Positions 33,572 through 42,616 are shown, counted from the first letter of the stretch. The stretch is 61,201 nt of DNA from Spirochaetales bacterium (GCA_016934415.1 JAFGSW010000100.1:1-61201); one strand, 5' to 3'. The notes: generated by a model not told the origin, from the sequence alone. Program-made: numbers and translations.

Positions 33572-34221
33572 CCGATCGTGCAGGGGAGACCTGGGGAAGG
33601 CGCTGGTTCATCGGTGCGGCCTGCATCGGATTCATCCTGTCCATCATTTCCTGCCTCGGAGTCGAGGCTTCCATCACCGTCAACGTCAATGGCTCGGGAA
33701 GGGCGGCTTTCCAGTACCGTGTTTCAAAAATGTTCATGAGTCTTAAGCGTAACCCGGGCGGTGCTGAAAGGCCGGGTCTGGCTCTCCCTTCCGCGCGGCA
33801 GGATCTGGAGAGGACCCTCGCCCGGGCCAAGGGAGCGTCGTTGGCGGGAGTGCAGCAGACGGAAACCGAAGCCGATATCGACCTCAAGGGTGAAATCAGA
33901 TTCGACAGTGTCGCGGCGCTCAACGCCTGCGGCCTGTTCGACGAGATGCCGATCGCCCTCGTCCGCGAAGAGGGGCGGACGATCTTCACGCTCCGCGTGT
34001 GCGACCAAAGAGAGCCCCTTGACCAAACGGCCGTCGAGACGTACCGCACGCTGTTCGAGGGATACGATCTTGTTTTTAGGATCACTGCTCCACGGGAGAT
34101 CGTCTCTCCGGTTCCGTCCCGGGGCAGCCTTTCCGCGGACAAAAAGACGCTCATTTACGCCATCAGCCTTTTCGACTATATACAGCTCTCGGAAAAAACA
34201 GAGGTGCGCGTCAGCTGGTAG
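33568..34221 (+). CDS. LppM-like lipoprotein
   Basis: 217 residues. Signal peptide with lipobox (LSIISC, Cys 29). The mature part begins with VNVNGSGRAAFQYRVSKMF and ends in a short beta segment (LFDYIQLSEKTEVRVSW), a pattern similar to LppM/DUF3153-type envelope proteins (charged beta domain with a conserved G-S-G start). GTG start overlapping the previous stop. Function unknown. Confidence 0.7.
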   Translation: MTDRAGETWGRRWFIGAACIGFILSIISCLGVEASITVNVNGSGRAAFQYRVSKMFMSLKRNPGGAERPGLALPSARQDLERTLARAKGASLAGVQQTETEADIDLKGEIRFDSVAALNACGLFDEMPIALVREEGRTIFTLRVCDQREPLDQTAVETYRTLFEGYDLVFRITAPREIVSPVPSRGSLSADKKTLIYAISLFDYIQLSEKTEVRVSW

Positions 34222-34247
34222 CGGGCGCGCTGAAGTTTGGAGGAACC

Positions 34248-35390
34248 ATGAAACGGGTCATCACCGTGGGATGCGGGCTAGCATTATGCATTTTCGTTTT
34301 CTGGAATTGCCGGACCCAAACGGCGTCAAACGCGACGACTCCGGACGCATCGGTTTCGGGAACGATCGAGAAAATGAAAACGTATCTGGCGAACGCCGGG
34401 CAAAAAATGGATGAGCTGGCGGTGTCCGAAGCCGCCAGCCTGTACGTGAACGCGCTCGCGCTGAAAGACGGGATCGCCAGGCCGCCGCAGGACGTACTCG
34501 ACCTGGCGGCCGAGGCTGAGACCGCGCTCGCCAAAATCGAAGCCGGCTGCCTGCTGCAGGCCGGAGCGGAATGGCTCAATGCCGAGTCGGTCCAGATCGC
34601 CGCGAGCTCGGTGGGCACGCTTCTCTCCCCCAAGGTGACGCTCTGGTACAACGTTGACGGATCGCGGATCGCGGTTTCGGGCGCGCCCGTCGTTTTTACG
34701 GTGAAGCAGGGACCGGCGCGGATGGCCGGAACGGGATTGACCGCGACGAACGAATACGGCGAGGCTTCGATACCGCCGCCCGCCGTATCCGATTTCAATC
34801 GGGAAATAGTCGTCAGCGCCGCGGTCGTTTTTTCGTCGGGCGGATACCGGTATCCGTTCCGGCAGACGAAACTCGACCTCGTTTACCGTCCGCCGTCCAA
34901 GCGGGCCGTGATTCTCGTTTTCGAACGGGACGACCAAGGCCAGGTGAACGACGACCCGTACATTCTCGATCCCGTTTATGACGCTCTGAAGAAAATGGAG
35001 TTCGATTTCAGCCAGTACAACGGGCGGCTTTTAGGCGACGACTTCATGAAGGTGTACGGCGGCGATCCGCAGGCGATCTCCAAGCTGAGCCTCGAACAGA
35101 GCGTTCCCTTCCTGGTGTTGGTCCTCAATGACTGCTATTCCGTTCGCCAGCAGAGGGGCATGGAAATGTATATCAGCGAGGGGCGGGCGACTCTGCGCAT
35201 CATCAGGGCCGCGGACGGCAAAGTCCTCTTCGAAGCTGTCGGCTACGTCGACCGAAAACACGACAATTACGGACAAGGCAACTCACACGACAATGCGGCG
35301 CGGGACGTGTATCGGAAGAACACCGCCGAACTGGTGAAGGTGCTGTCGACCAAGATGAAGGAAATCAACACGGCCCTGGGTCTGGACTAG
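34248..35390 (+). CDS. Lipoprotein with C-terminal LPP20/FlgO-like domain (tentative)
   Basis: 380 residues. The signal peptide ends ALCIFVFWNC (Cys 21). Residues 40-110 are helical, like a TPR; 110-220 form an Ig-like beta region (SPKVTLWYNVDGSRIAVSGAPVVFTVKQ); the C-terminal part (about 230-380) has a pattern seen in LPP20/CsgG-type envelope lipoproteins (ILVFERDD, VLVLNDCYS, GRATLRIIRAADGKVLFEAVGYV). Shine-Dalgarno ggaggaacc. Located last in a three-gene operon. Confidence 0.65.
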   Translation: MKRVITVGCGLALCIFVFWNCRTQTASNATTPDASVSGTIEKMKTYLANAGQKMDELAVSEAASLYVNALALKDGIARPPQDVLDLAAEAETALAKIEAGCLLQAGAEWLNAESVQIAASSVGTLLSPKVTLWYNVDGSRIAVSGAPVVFTVKQGPARMAGTGLTATNEYGEASIPPPAVSDFNREIVVSAAVVFSSGGYRYPFRQTKLDLVYRPPSKRAVILVFERDDQGQVNDDPYILDPVYDALKKMEFDFSQYNGRLLGDDFMKVYGGDPQAISKLSLEQSVPFLVLVLNDCYSVRQQRGMEMYISEGRATLRIIRAADGKVLFEAVGYVDRKHDNYGQGNSHDNAARDVYRKNTAELVKVLSTKMKEINTALGLD

Positions 35391-35399
35391 CTCTAGTAG

Positions 35400-35433
35400 G
35401 CTGTTGAAAAACCGAAAGCGGTTTTTCAACAGC
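35400..35433. repeat. Perfect hairpin repeat, copy 2
   Basis: GCTGTTGAAAAACCG and CGGTTTTTCAACAGC form a perfect 15-bp stem with an AAAG loop, nine bases past a stop codon. It can act as a terminator for the lipoprotein operon. It shares the CTGTTGAAAAA core with the hairpins at 28294 and 35548. Confidence 0.75.
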
Positions 35434-35451
35434 TTCCATAGATGTAAACCA

Positions 35452-35544
35452 GAAATTGCCGGGACTTATTTTTTGAGTCTTTTTATGGTTTTTAGGCTGT
35501 TTTTTACCCAATCCCTAATATGAAGAATGGGCTTCGGCAATTTC
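35452..35544. repeat. Inverted repeat GAAATTGCCG / CGGCAATTTC
   Basis: A perfect 10-bp inverted repeat (35452-35461 and 35535-35544) encloses 73 bases of AT-rich sequence with a poly-T rich middle. It is bracketed by hairpins at 35400 and 35548, so the 196 bases between the convergent genes are almost entirely palindromes. Confidence 0.6.
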
Positions 35545-35547
35545 ATG

Positions 35548-35588
35548 AGCAGGTTGTTGAAAAAGCTCAACTTTTTCAACAACCTGCT
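35548..35588. repeat. Perfect hairpin repeat, copy 3
   Basis: AGCAGGTTGTTGAAAAAG and its exact reverse complement form an 18-bp perfect stem with a CTCAA loop. Its end overlaps the stop of the minus-strand 94-residue gene (35587) by two bases, consistent with a terminator for that operon. Confidence 0.75.
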
Positions 35589-35871
35589 AGAGGACGCTTT
35601 CGAAATACTCAATGACAAGGTCGATGACGTCCTCCGACGCGTAACGAAGGCCATTGAACAGGATCCAGAGGTAAGGATTCTGGTCGTACCAGCGCTGTTT
35701 CCGCATTTCCAGAGGGTATTCTTCCGCGAATCGGTCGAGGAGAACGCCGTCGTACTCCTTCACGAGATCCATAAGGTCCCTCACAATTTTTTCGCGCAGG
35801 GGACGATCGAGGTTCCGCAGGCATTCGAGGTAATACCGCAATTTCCGGTTGGCGTCATACCAGCGGTTCAT
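35587..35871 (-). CDS. Conserved hypothetical protein (94 residues)
   Basis: Soluble, helical and charged (RKLRYYLECLRNLDRPLREKIVRDLMDLV...WYDQNPYLWILFNGLRYASEDVIDLVIEYFESVL). It overlaps the upstream 539-residue gene by four bases and ends the tatD operon. Family not recognised; such pairs occur in spirochaetes. Confidence 0.7.
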   Translation of the reverse strand: MNRWYDANRKLRYYLECLRNLDRPLREKIVRDLMDLVKEYDGVLLDRFAEEYPLEMRKQRWYDQNPYLWILFNGLRYASEDVIDLVIEYFESVL

Positions 35872-37487
35872 CGGCCCCCCACCGAGCGACGCAGCGCTTC
35901 CTCCGGGCTCGCCGCCGGCCGACGGATGACGGTGAAATTTTTCATGATGTCAAGGAACAGGGAGATGGCGTCCCTGTCCGCGGCGAGGCGTTTCATGATT
36001 TCGGAATTGCGGTCCCCGCCGATTACGCGGATGTTGCTCACAATGGACGGGGTGAGTTGTTTAGCGTCGGCCAGGAGTTCGTCGAAAGCAACCCTGAAAC
36101 GGACGAACGAATTCACCGTCGCTTCCAGAAGGCGCGAAACATTGTCATTAATCGTCTCCACGAGTTGATTGAGGGAGGCCGTCACCGTTTTACCGTTTTT
36201 ATGCTTCTCCAGGTATTCGGTCACTTTCGCCACGCTGACGTCTCCCAACTCCCCCAGCGAGGTCTCGAACATCGTGATTTTGTCTACCGCGTTCAAGGTT
36301 TCGTGAAAGAGGGCGATAAACCTGTCTTTGAACGTCTTCTGTTCGAAGTACCCTTCGATGACAAGCTGCTGGAGGTGTTCCTTGATCGATTTTTCGTAGA
36401 GAAGGACGACGAAGCTTTTCAGGATCCGCAGCGCCTGAAGGTGGGTGAAGGAGGGGAAGCCTTCCTCCTGCAACTCATTGGAAAGCCCATCCGTGTAACA
36501 GCGCGGCTCGAGGAGCGGGGATTGCCCGAAGAGGACGGATACGTCTCCCGCCACCCGGCTCTGTGAATGTTCGCGCAGGAGTTTTTCCCGCACCAACTCG
36601 AAGCGGGAGAGAAACCTGGCTTTATAGAGTTCCAATGCGGCCGCCGCGGCGCGATCGGCGGGAAGGGAAAGCCGAGGGTCCTCCCCCGACAAACGGATGA
36701 GGCAGAGAAGGGTTTCCCGCGAAAGCTGTTTTTTACGCAGCGTATCGAGCAGGGAAACGATTTTTCGGACTTTCTCCTCACCCTCTTTATCCTGCGTTTT
36801 TCGGTAACGGCGAAAGAGAAGGACGACGTTTTCGGCCACGTTTTTGCCGAGGTCGAGTTCGGCGATCGAAAAGTAGAAGTCCATGAGCTCCTGGGTCGCG
36901 TTCTGGGCGAGAACGGGGACAAAGGTCGGCTTATAGTTTCGATCCATGGTGGCCGTGCCAGGATCGAAAAACGAGAGGATTTTTTCGTATGGATAACGGC
37001 TCAAAAGAGCCAATCGCTCGATGTTGGCGAATTCCTCGTCGCAGGTTGCGAATTCGGGTTGACGGAAAAGGGAAAGATAGTCCTCGAAATCGCGGGTTAT
37101 GTCGGCCAGCGTGTCGCGGAATGAAGGTGATTGCGACAGGCGTGCGTTCATGGCGGCGTAAGTGAAATTGTTTTTTTTGAATCGATCTTTTTCATCGAGC
37201 TTGGATTCCACCAGGTGGTCCCGGTACAACTCCGCCATTCTCCCATTTTCATTGAGAATCGTCTTTTGAAACAGGGCGGTGAGATAACGCGCGTATTGGC
37301 TCCAGCGGTAGACGGCTTCGGCGAATGCGGGAAGAATTTCATTCGTGCGGGGCCGGAAGAACGAGGGATTGCGTTGGCGCAACTCGCGCCAGACTATTTT
37401 CAGTTCGCGATGAAGGCGGGACGTTTTGACATTCCCGGTGAAGATCGAGGCGAATAAATCACGAATAAAATTGAGTAATTCCGACAT
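35868..37487 (-). CDS. Large helical hypothetical protein, spirochaete-type (DUF5312-like)
   Basis: 539 residues from MSELLNFIRDLFASIFTGN. The protein is predominantly helical with repeated charged segments and no membrane helix. The pattern (PFLRDLF, phosphatase-free helical domain with GGRN) recalls DUF5312, a spirochaete family; that name is tentative. ATG 37487 is preferred to one 13 codons earlier because MSELL gives a regular N-terminal helix. It shares an operon with dus and tatD. Confidence 0.7.
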   Translation of the reverse strand: MSELLNFIRDLFASIFTGNVKTSRLHRELKIVWRELRQRNPSFFRPRTNEILPAFAEAVYRWSQYARYLTALFQKTILNENGRMAELYRDHLVESKLDEKDRFKKNNFTYAAMNARLSQSPSFRDTLADITRDFEDYLSLFRQPEFATCDEEFANIERLALLSRYPYEKILSFFDPGTATMDRNYKPTFVPVLAQNATQELMDFYFSIAELDLGKNVAENVVLLFRRYRKTQDKEGEEKVRKIVSLLDTLRKKQLSRETLLCLIRLSGEDPRLSLPADRAAAAALELYKARFLSRFELVREKLLREHSQSRVAGDVSVLFGQSPLLEPRCYTDGLSNELQEEGFPSFTHLQALRILKSFVVLLYEKSIKEHLQQLVIEGYFEQKTFKDRFIALFHETLNAVDKITMFETSLGELGDVSVAKVTEYLEKHKNGKTVTASLNQLVETINDNVSRLLEATVNSFVRFRVAFDELLADAKQLTPSIVSNIRVIGGDRNSEIMKRLAADRDAISLFLDIMKNFTVIRRPAASPEEALRRSVGGR

Positions 37488-37541
37488 GCCATGATAAAGT
37501 CTATTACTTTTCCCGGTGGGCTGCAAATTTTTGGCGTCGGA

Positions 37542-38558
37542 TTACTCCGTGAGCTCCCCCGCCAGATAGTGATCGACGATGAGCTCGTATTCCCGCAGTG
37601 AGGCGGCGACATTGGCCGCCCGGCGGAGGGCGGCGGCATGGTCAAGGCCCGCCGCGTACCTGGCGAAATGCTTCCGCATCTCCCGCGCCGCGATCGGCTC
37701 GGGTTTATACGACATGAGGAGTCCGAGGTGGCGAAGCGCGGTGTGAAGCCTGATGTCAGCCGGGCGCGGGCTCGCCTGAGGGCGGCCTTCAAGCAAGAGG
37801 CGGGTGTCTTCGAAAATGAACGGATTGCCTATGGCGCCGCGGGCGAACATAACCCCGTCGCAACCGGTTTCCGTGAGCAGGCGGAGCGCATCCTCGGGGG
37901 AGAACAGGTCGCCCGACCCGATAACTGGAAGAGCCCCCAGTCTCTCTTTCAATATCTTTATATGAGACCAATCGGCCCGGCCGCCGAATCCCTGCGCGCG
38001 GGTGCGAGGGTGCAGGGTGATGAGACAAGCGCCCGCCGCGGCGGCCTCGTCGGCCGCTTTGAGATAGGTGATCTCATGGGAATCCCAGCCGAGGCGCAGT
38101 TTGACGGAAACCGGAATCGGGCTCGATTCCGTCATGGCCCGGACGATGTCACCGATTTTTTTCGGTTCCTGGAGGAGCCTCGCCCCTGAGCCCGATTTCA
38201 GGATTTTCGGCACCGAACATCCGCAGTTAATGTCAAAGAGAGCAGGATGTGTTGGCGCGAGCGCCGTCACGGCCGCGGCCGCCGACACGGCGTCGCCGGT
38301 GAAGATCTGGATTCCGTAGGCGATCCTTTCCGCGGAAACCTCGCCGGGCGCCGGCATCGCCAGACGGATGGTTTTCGCGTTGCCGCGCTTGACCGCCTCG
38401 GCCGATACCATTTCCGTGAACGCGAAATCGGCGCCGCAATCCGCCGCGATTGTCCGGAACGCCCGGTCCGTATAGCCCGCCATCGGCGCAAGGATGAGGT
38501 TGCCGCGGATCGAACCGCGGGACAATTGAAGGGGATGGGTCAGACCGTCCACATGCAA
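37542..38558 (-). CDS. dus: tRNA-dihydrouridine synthase
   Basis: The flavin barrel shows APMAGYTDRAFRTIAADCGADFAFTEMVSAEAV, DINCGCSVPKILKSGSGARLL with the catalytic Cys in NCGCS (usual NxGCP), TLHPRTRAQGFGGRADW and VIGSGDLFSPEDALRLLTETGCDGVMFARGAIGNP. 338 residues, DusB-like. Reduces uridine in tRNA using NADPH and FMN. It follows tatD by 19 bases. Confidence 0.93.
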   Translation of the reverse strand: MHVDGLTHPLQLSRGSIRGNLILAPMAGYTDRAFRTIAADCGADFAFTEMVSAEAVKRGNAKTIRLAMPAPGEVSAERIAYGIQIFTGDAVSAAAAVTALAPTHPALFDINCGCSVPKILKSGSGARLLQEPKKIGDIVRAMTESSPIPVSVKLRLGWDSHEITYLKAADEAAAAGACLITLHPRTRAQGFGGRADWSHIKILKERLGALPVIGSGDLFSPEDALRLLTETGCDGVMFARGAIGNPFIFEDTRLLLEGRPQASPRPADIRLHTALRHLGLLMSYKPEPIAAREMRKHFARYAAGLDHAAALRRAANVAASLREYELIVDHYLAGELTE

Positions 38559-38577
38559 GGATGAGCGGTGCGGATGA

Positions 38578-39360
38578 TCACACCGATTTCAGATCGATAT
38601 TGAAAAACTTGAGGCTGTTGTCGGTAAGCTGGTCGGCCATTTCCTCCAAGGCGACGCCTCGCAGCTCGGCGATAAATTTGGCAGTCTCGACGAGATAGGA
38701 AGGCTTGTTCCTTTTTCCGCGATAGAGAGCCGGAACCATGAAAGGGGATTCCGTCTCGATGAGGATCCGGTCGGGCGGCAGGTTCTTGGCGGTTTCGTGC
38801 AGGTTCTTGGCGTTCCGGTAGGTGACGTTTCCGGCGAAGGAGATGAAAAGGTTCAGTTCGAGCGCCCGTTTGGCGTATTCATAGTCCTCGGAATAACAGT
38901 GGAGGATGCCGCCCTTGGGAGGCAGCTTTTCGCGCAGAATGTTGAAAACGTCCTCGCCGGCTTCACGGTTGTGGATGATGACCGGGAGGTCGAGCCGCGC
39001 CGCGAGCTCGAGCTGGTGGATGAAAAGCTCGATTTGCGAGTCGCGATCGCCGAATTTTCGGTAGTAGTCCAATCCGATCTCGCCGATGGCCACGATCCGC
39101 TTCAGGGTGGCGCCCTCGCTGATCTTCGTTTCCCAATCGCCGCCCGGGTGAGCCACTTCCGAAGGAGAGACGCCGATGGCGTGAAAGACATGGGATTCGG
39201 TCTTCAAGTTTTCGTAAATCTGGAAAAAATCCCGCAGATTGTTCGAAATACTTACGATGCCGATGATGTCTTCCTGCTTCGCCTCCTGGACAATAATCAA
39301 CTGCTCAATCGGGTCCTCGTTGATGAGTCCAATATGCGCATGTGTATCGAATAATTGCAT
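38578..39360 (-). CDS. tatD: TatD-family metal-dependent hydrolase
   Basis: The protein has 260 residues. The DTHAHI metal motif is at the start, GEIGLDYYRKFGDRDSQIELFIHQLELA in the middle, then HNREAGEDV and HCYSEDYEYAKRAL. The usual ETDxPxLxP motif reads ETESPFMVP, so the conserved Asp is Glu. Putative DNase/hydrolase. First gene of the minus-strand operon; Shine-Dalgarno tggag, starts opposite the M23 gene. Confidence 0.9.
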   Translation of the reverse strand: MQLFDTHAHIGLINEDPIEQLIIVQEAKQEDIIGIVSISNNLRDFFQIYENLKTESHVFHAIGVSPSEVAHPGGDWETKISEGATLKRIVAIGEIGLDYYRKFGDRDSQIELFIHQLELAARLDLPVIIHNREAGEDVFNILREKLPPKGGILHCYSEDYEYAKRALELNLFISFAGNVTYRNAKNLHETAKNLPPDRILIETESPFMVPALYRGKRNKPSYLVETAKFIAELRGVALEEMADQLTDNSLKFFNIDLKSV

Positions 39361-39515
39361 AACGCTCCAAGATTTTAGTTACTGTATTGGCAAAACCTAT
39401 GCTTATGGAAACCGGTGCGAGGCCTCATTCGCAAGAAAGAGGTGCGGGTGGCCCCCGGGTAACTTCATGATCATTTAGCATAGCACGAAGTAATAATGGA
39501 GTCAATAAATTTTAT

Positions 39516-39544
39516 TTGACAATTTGGAGGGTCAATGTTAGTGT
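39516..39544 (+). promoter_or_regulatory. Putative sigma-70 promoter of M23/bactofilin operon
   Basis: TTGACA (39516-39521), 17 bp, TAGTGT (39539-39544). It lies 27 bases before the M23 start in the divergent gap with tatD. Confidence 0.5.
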
Positions 39545-39571
39545 TAATTCGGCGATTAAAAAGAGGAATTC

Positions 39572-40603
39572 ATGTCTCCAGTGCATAATTACAAGCGCTT
39601 TGAGGCGCTTGCTGTTCATAAATTTGGCAAAAAGCTGCGCTTAATGCTCATGGCGATCACTCGGGGCTTGAAAAACGTCCACCACGCCGGCAAGCAGCGC
39701 TTTACCGTGATGTTCATCCCCCATTCAGAGAAGAAAATATTCAATTTTCAGGTATCGATTTACTCACTCTCCTTTTTTCTCCTCCTGATCGTGATGATCG
39801 TGGTCGTCATTTTCTTTCTTTCCACCCAGATGACCTACTCGGAGGTTCAGGCGGCCAGGGACAAGCAGCAGATGGCGGAAGACGAAGAATTCAAGAATGA
39901 ATACCGCGAGACGATGGTGGACATCGTCCGCTCCACCGCCGACTTCCGCGACTTGATGGGGAATCTTCTCCTCCTCACCAATCCCGATCTGGCGTCGCGC
40001 TATTTCGATATGAGCGCCGGCGGCAATCCCGCGCTTCCCGGCGAGGGAGCCGCGATCTCTGAGAGCACGCGCGAGCTCAACGACCTCAAGAAATTGGTCC
40101 TTCTCTTCAAGAACGCCGAAATTCCGATCAAGGCCATCATGAGCCGGGTGAAGGAGCAAAATAAGGTCTTCATGGACATTCCCACGGCCTGGCCGCTCAG
40201 GGAACGCGGGTACATCACGTTCGGGTTCGGTCCCCAAATTCATCCCATCCAGGGGTACTGGTACATTCATAAGGGTATCGATATCACCCTTACCCGAGGA
40301 GCGGAAATCTTGGCCACGGCCTCGGGCAAGGTCCTGCGGGTGAAGCTTGATCCGCTCGGATACGGGAATTATATTATTATCAGCCACAAGTACGGTTTCA
40401 GCACGCTGTACGCGCACCTGGACGCGGTCTACGTCCAGAAGGGGCAGGAAGTGGAACGCGGAACGCTCATAGGCGCGCTGGGCGCGACCGGCCTGGTGAC
40501 GGGGCCACACCTTCATTATGAAGTGCGCCTGGGGAATCAGGCGGTCGATCCGATTCTCTTTCTCGATATGGAGAATTCGGATCGATCGGAAATTTTGAAA
40601 TAG
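39572..40603 (+). CDS. M23 family metallopeptidase, membrane-anchored
   Basis: 343 residues. A transmembrane helix at about residues 64-86 (SLSFFLLLIVMIVVVIFFL) follows a cytoplasmic N-terminus; a coiled-coil region (95-200) comes next, then the LytM/peptidase M23 domain with HKGIDI (H-x3-D), LATASGKVLRV and HLHYEVRL. The zinc ligands are all present. Probable peptidoglycan hydrolase or regulator. Its stop is nine bases from the bactofilin start. Confidence 0.9.
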   Translation: MSPVHNYKRFEALAVHKFGKKLRLMLMAITRGLKNVHHAGKQRFTVMFIPHSEKKIFNFQVSIYSLSFFLLLIVMIVVVIFFLSTQMTYSEVQAARDKQQMAEDEEFKNEYRETMVDIVRSTADFRDLMGNLLLLTNPDLASRYFDMSAGGNPALPGEGAAISESTRELNDLKKLVLLFKNAEIPIKAIMSRVKEQNKVFMDIPTAWPLRERGYITFGFGPQIHPIQGYWYIHKGIDITLTRGAEILATASGKVLRVKLDPLGYGNYIIISHKYGFSTLYAHLDAVYVQKGQEVERGTLIGALGATGLVTGPHLHYEVRLGNQAVDPILFLDMENSDRSEILK

Positions 40604-40612
40604 ACGGAGCTT

Positions 40613-41095
40613 ATGGCCGACGAAGTTGTTTCTATCATCGACGACTCGATTCATTCCATCATCGGGGAGGGAACGCGCCTGTGCGGCGATTTCGAGGTGA
40701 AGGGACTCTTGCGCATCGACGGGGACTTTTCCGGATCCATCCGCACGAACGGCAAGGTTCTTGTGAGTAAGAAAGGCCGCGCCGAATGTTCCATCGATGG
40801 GAACATCGTGGTCATCGGGGGGATCGTCCGGGGGACGATCGTCGCCCGTCACTCGGTCGAAATTTTGGGCTCAGGAGTGGTCATCGGCACCGTCATCGCG
40901 CCCCGACTCATCGTCCACGAGCATGTCCTCCTGCAGGGGATGTGCCGAGTGACGAAGGACGCGGAGTGCTTCCGGAACGCGGTCCGACTCGTCGAGGAAC
41001 AGCTGGCGCTGAAAAACGGGCGAGGCCGGCCCGCTTCTCTTCCCGCGGAGACGGAGACGGAGACGGAAAAGGTGAGGGAGCGCATCGCCCAATAA
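40613..41095 (+). CDS. Bactofilin 1 (polymer-forming cytoskeletal protein)
   Basis: The 160-residue protein has the bactofilin beta-helix (GTRLCGDFEVKGLLRIDGDFSGSIRTNGKVLVSKKGRAECSIDGNIVVIGGIVRGTIVARHSVEILGSGVVIGTVI) flanked by short disordered ends, the C-terminal one rich in Glu/Thr. Bactofilin with an adjacent M23 peptidase is a known pairing that shapes the cell wall in helical bacteria. Confidence 0.93.
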   Translation: MADEVVSIIDDSIHSIIGEGTRLCGDFEVKGLLRIDGDFSGSIRTNGKVLVSKKGRAECSIDGNIVVIGGIVRGTIVARHSVEILGSGVVIGTVIAPRLIVHEHVLLQGMCRVTKDAECFRNAVRLVEEQLALKNGRGRPASLPAETETETEKVRERIAQ

Positions 41096-41125
41096 AGGCG
41101 CGCGGAACGGAGTGCGCCAGGCATA

Positions 41126-41608
41126 ATGGATAAAATCGAATCGGTCGGAGAGTCGTTCACCAACAAATCGCTGCGGAAGAAAAACCGAAAAAAGAAAGGT
41201 GAGGCCGTAGGCTTGTTCTCTTCGCTCTTGCGCTCCGCTGCCGACGGGGCGGAGGCCGCCGATTTCACCTATGACGGTGAAGCCTCCGCCGAACCGCTCG
41301 AGGAACTGCTCGAGGACGTCACGGCCCTGGGCGACGCCCTGGTGGCCGCCCCCACGATCGAGAACGTTCGGCGCTATCGGGAGGGGATCAGGCGCTTCAT
41401 GAAATACCTGGTCGATCACGTCCTCGCGGTCGAGGAGCGCACCTCGGGCGCCAATATCCTCAAGCGGAAAAAGTATCTTTTAATTAAGACGGTCGACGAA
41501 AAACTGGAGTCCCTGGCCCGGGATTTTTTGAGCGGCCAGAAGCCGTCCATCGAACTGGCGGGACGGGTCAATGAAATCAACGGCTTGCTCGTCGACCTAT
41601 TGCGGTAG
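41126..41608 (+). CDS. YaaR/DUF327 family protein
   Basis: 160 residues, helical. Core pattern IENVRRYREGIRRFMKYLVDHVLAVEERTSG...RKKYLLIKTVDEKLESLARDFLSGQKPSIELAGRVNEINGLLVDLL matches DUF327. In Firmicutes YaaR lies near RicT, and here it precedes the RicT/PSP1 gene. Function unclear. Confidence 0.85.
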   Translation: MDKIESVGESFTNKSLRKKNRKKKGEAVGLFSSLLRSAADGAEAADFTYDGEASAEPLEELLEDVTALGDALVAAPTIENVRRYREGIRRFMKYLVDHVLAVEERTSGANILKRKKYLLIKTVDEKLESLARDFLSGQKPSIELAGRVNEINGLLVDLLR

Positions 41609-41662
41609 GGGATCGCGCGTGACCGCCCGAAGGAGGACGCGCCGGTCCATCAGGAGGATGAC

Positions 41663-42616
41663 ATGAATCAAGATAATCATACGGCAACGCGCGAGGAAAC
41701 GGCGGCGCAAGCCGCCGCTCCTCAGAAATCGGGACCGCCCGGTCCCGCGCCGGAGTCGCCCGAAAAAAGAATATACCTCGTCAAGATGATCCATTCACAC
41801 GAGACGATCGTGGGCGGCGCCGACGCGAACCTCGCCCTCACCGTCGGCGACGACGTCATCGTCTCGAGCAAGCACGGCAAAGACCTGGGGCGCATCCTGA
41901 TCCCGCTGGAGCGGTCGCCCGAAAGCGAAGGGGAAGACGTCCAGACCATCCACCGGAAAGCCTCCGAGCAGGACCTGAAGCGGTTCGAAGCCAACCGGGT
42001 CAAGGAGGAACAGGCGTTCCGCGTCTGCCAGAAAAAAATCCAGGAGCACAATCTCGATATGAAGCTCGTCTCGACCCACTACCTCCTCGACGAGTCGAAA
42101 GTGCTGTTTTTCTTCACAGCCGACAACCGCATCGATTTCCGCGAGCTGGTGAAGGACCTGGTGGCGGTGTTCAAAATGCGGATCGAGCTCAGGCAGATCG
42201 GGGTGCGCGACGAGGCCCGGGTCGTGGGCGGCATCGGCATCTGCGGCCGCGCCTTCTGCTGCCACTCGGTGAACGACAGGCTCAACCCGGTCTCGATCAA
42301 GATGGCGAAGGAGCAGAACATCTCGCTCAATTCCCTGAAAATTTCCGGCCCCTGCGGCCGGCTTTTGTGCTGCCTGGGCTACGAGCATGATTTTTATCAC
42401 TGCGAAAAGAAAAACCTGCCGTCCGAGGGGCTTCAGTTCACCGTCAACAATGAGTCCTTCTCCATCACGGAGATCAACGTCCTGACCCGGACCATCAGGC
42501 TGCAGGGAAACGGCGGCCGGGCGATGCAGCTTCCCTTCAACCTTTTTCACTTGAGTGAGGAGGGGAGATGGACGATCGATCAAAAACTGCTGAGCGAATA
42601 CCTGGCCGGGACGTGA
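41663..42616 (+). CDS. ricT: PSP1/RicT family protein
   Basis: The PSP1 domain (about 30-230) contains EHNLDMKLVSTHYLLDESKVLFFFTADNRIDFRELVKDLVAVFKMRIELRQIG, followed by CGRAFCCHSV and GPCGRLLCCLGYEHDFYHCEKKN. The Cys cluster matches the Fe-S binding region of RicT (YaaT). In B. subtilis RicT acts with RicA and RicF on RNase Y. N-terminal 30 residues are Ala/Pro-rich and disordered. Length 317. Confidence 0.9.
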   Translation: MNQDNHTATREETAAQAAAPQKSGPPGPAPESPEKRIYLVKMIHSHETIVGGADANLALTVGDDVIVSSKHGKDLGRILIPLERSPESEGEDVQTIHRKASEQDLKRFEANRVKEEQAFRVCQKKIQEHNLDMKLVSTHYLLDESKVLFFFTADNRIDFRELVKDLVAVFKMRIELRQIGVRDEARVVGGIGICGRAFCCHSVNDRLNPVSIKMAKEQNISLNSLKISGPCGRLLCCLGYEHDFYHCEKKNLPSEGLQFTVNNESFSITEINVLTRTIRLQGNGGRAMQLPFNLFHLSEEGRWTIDQKLLSEYLAGT

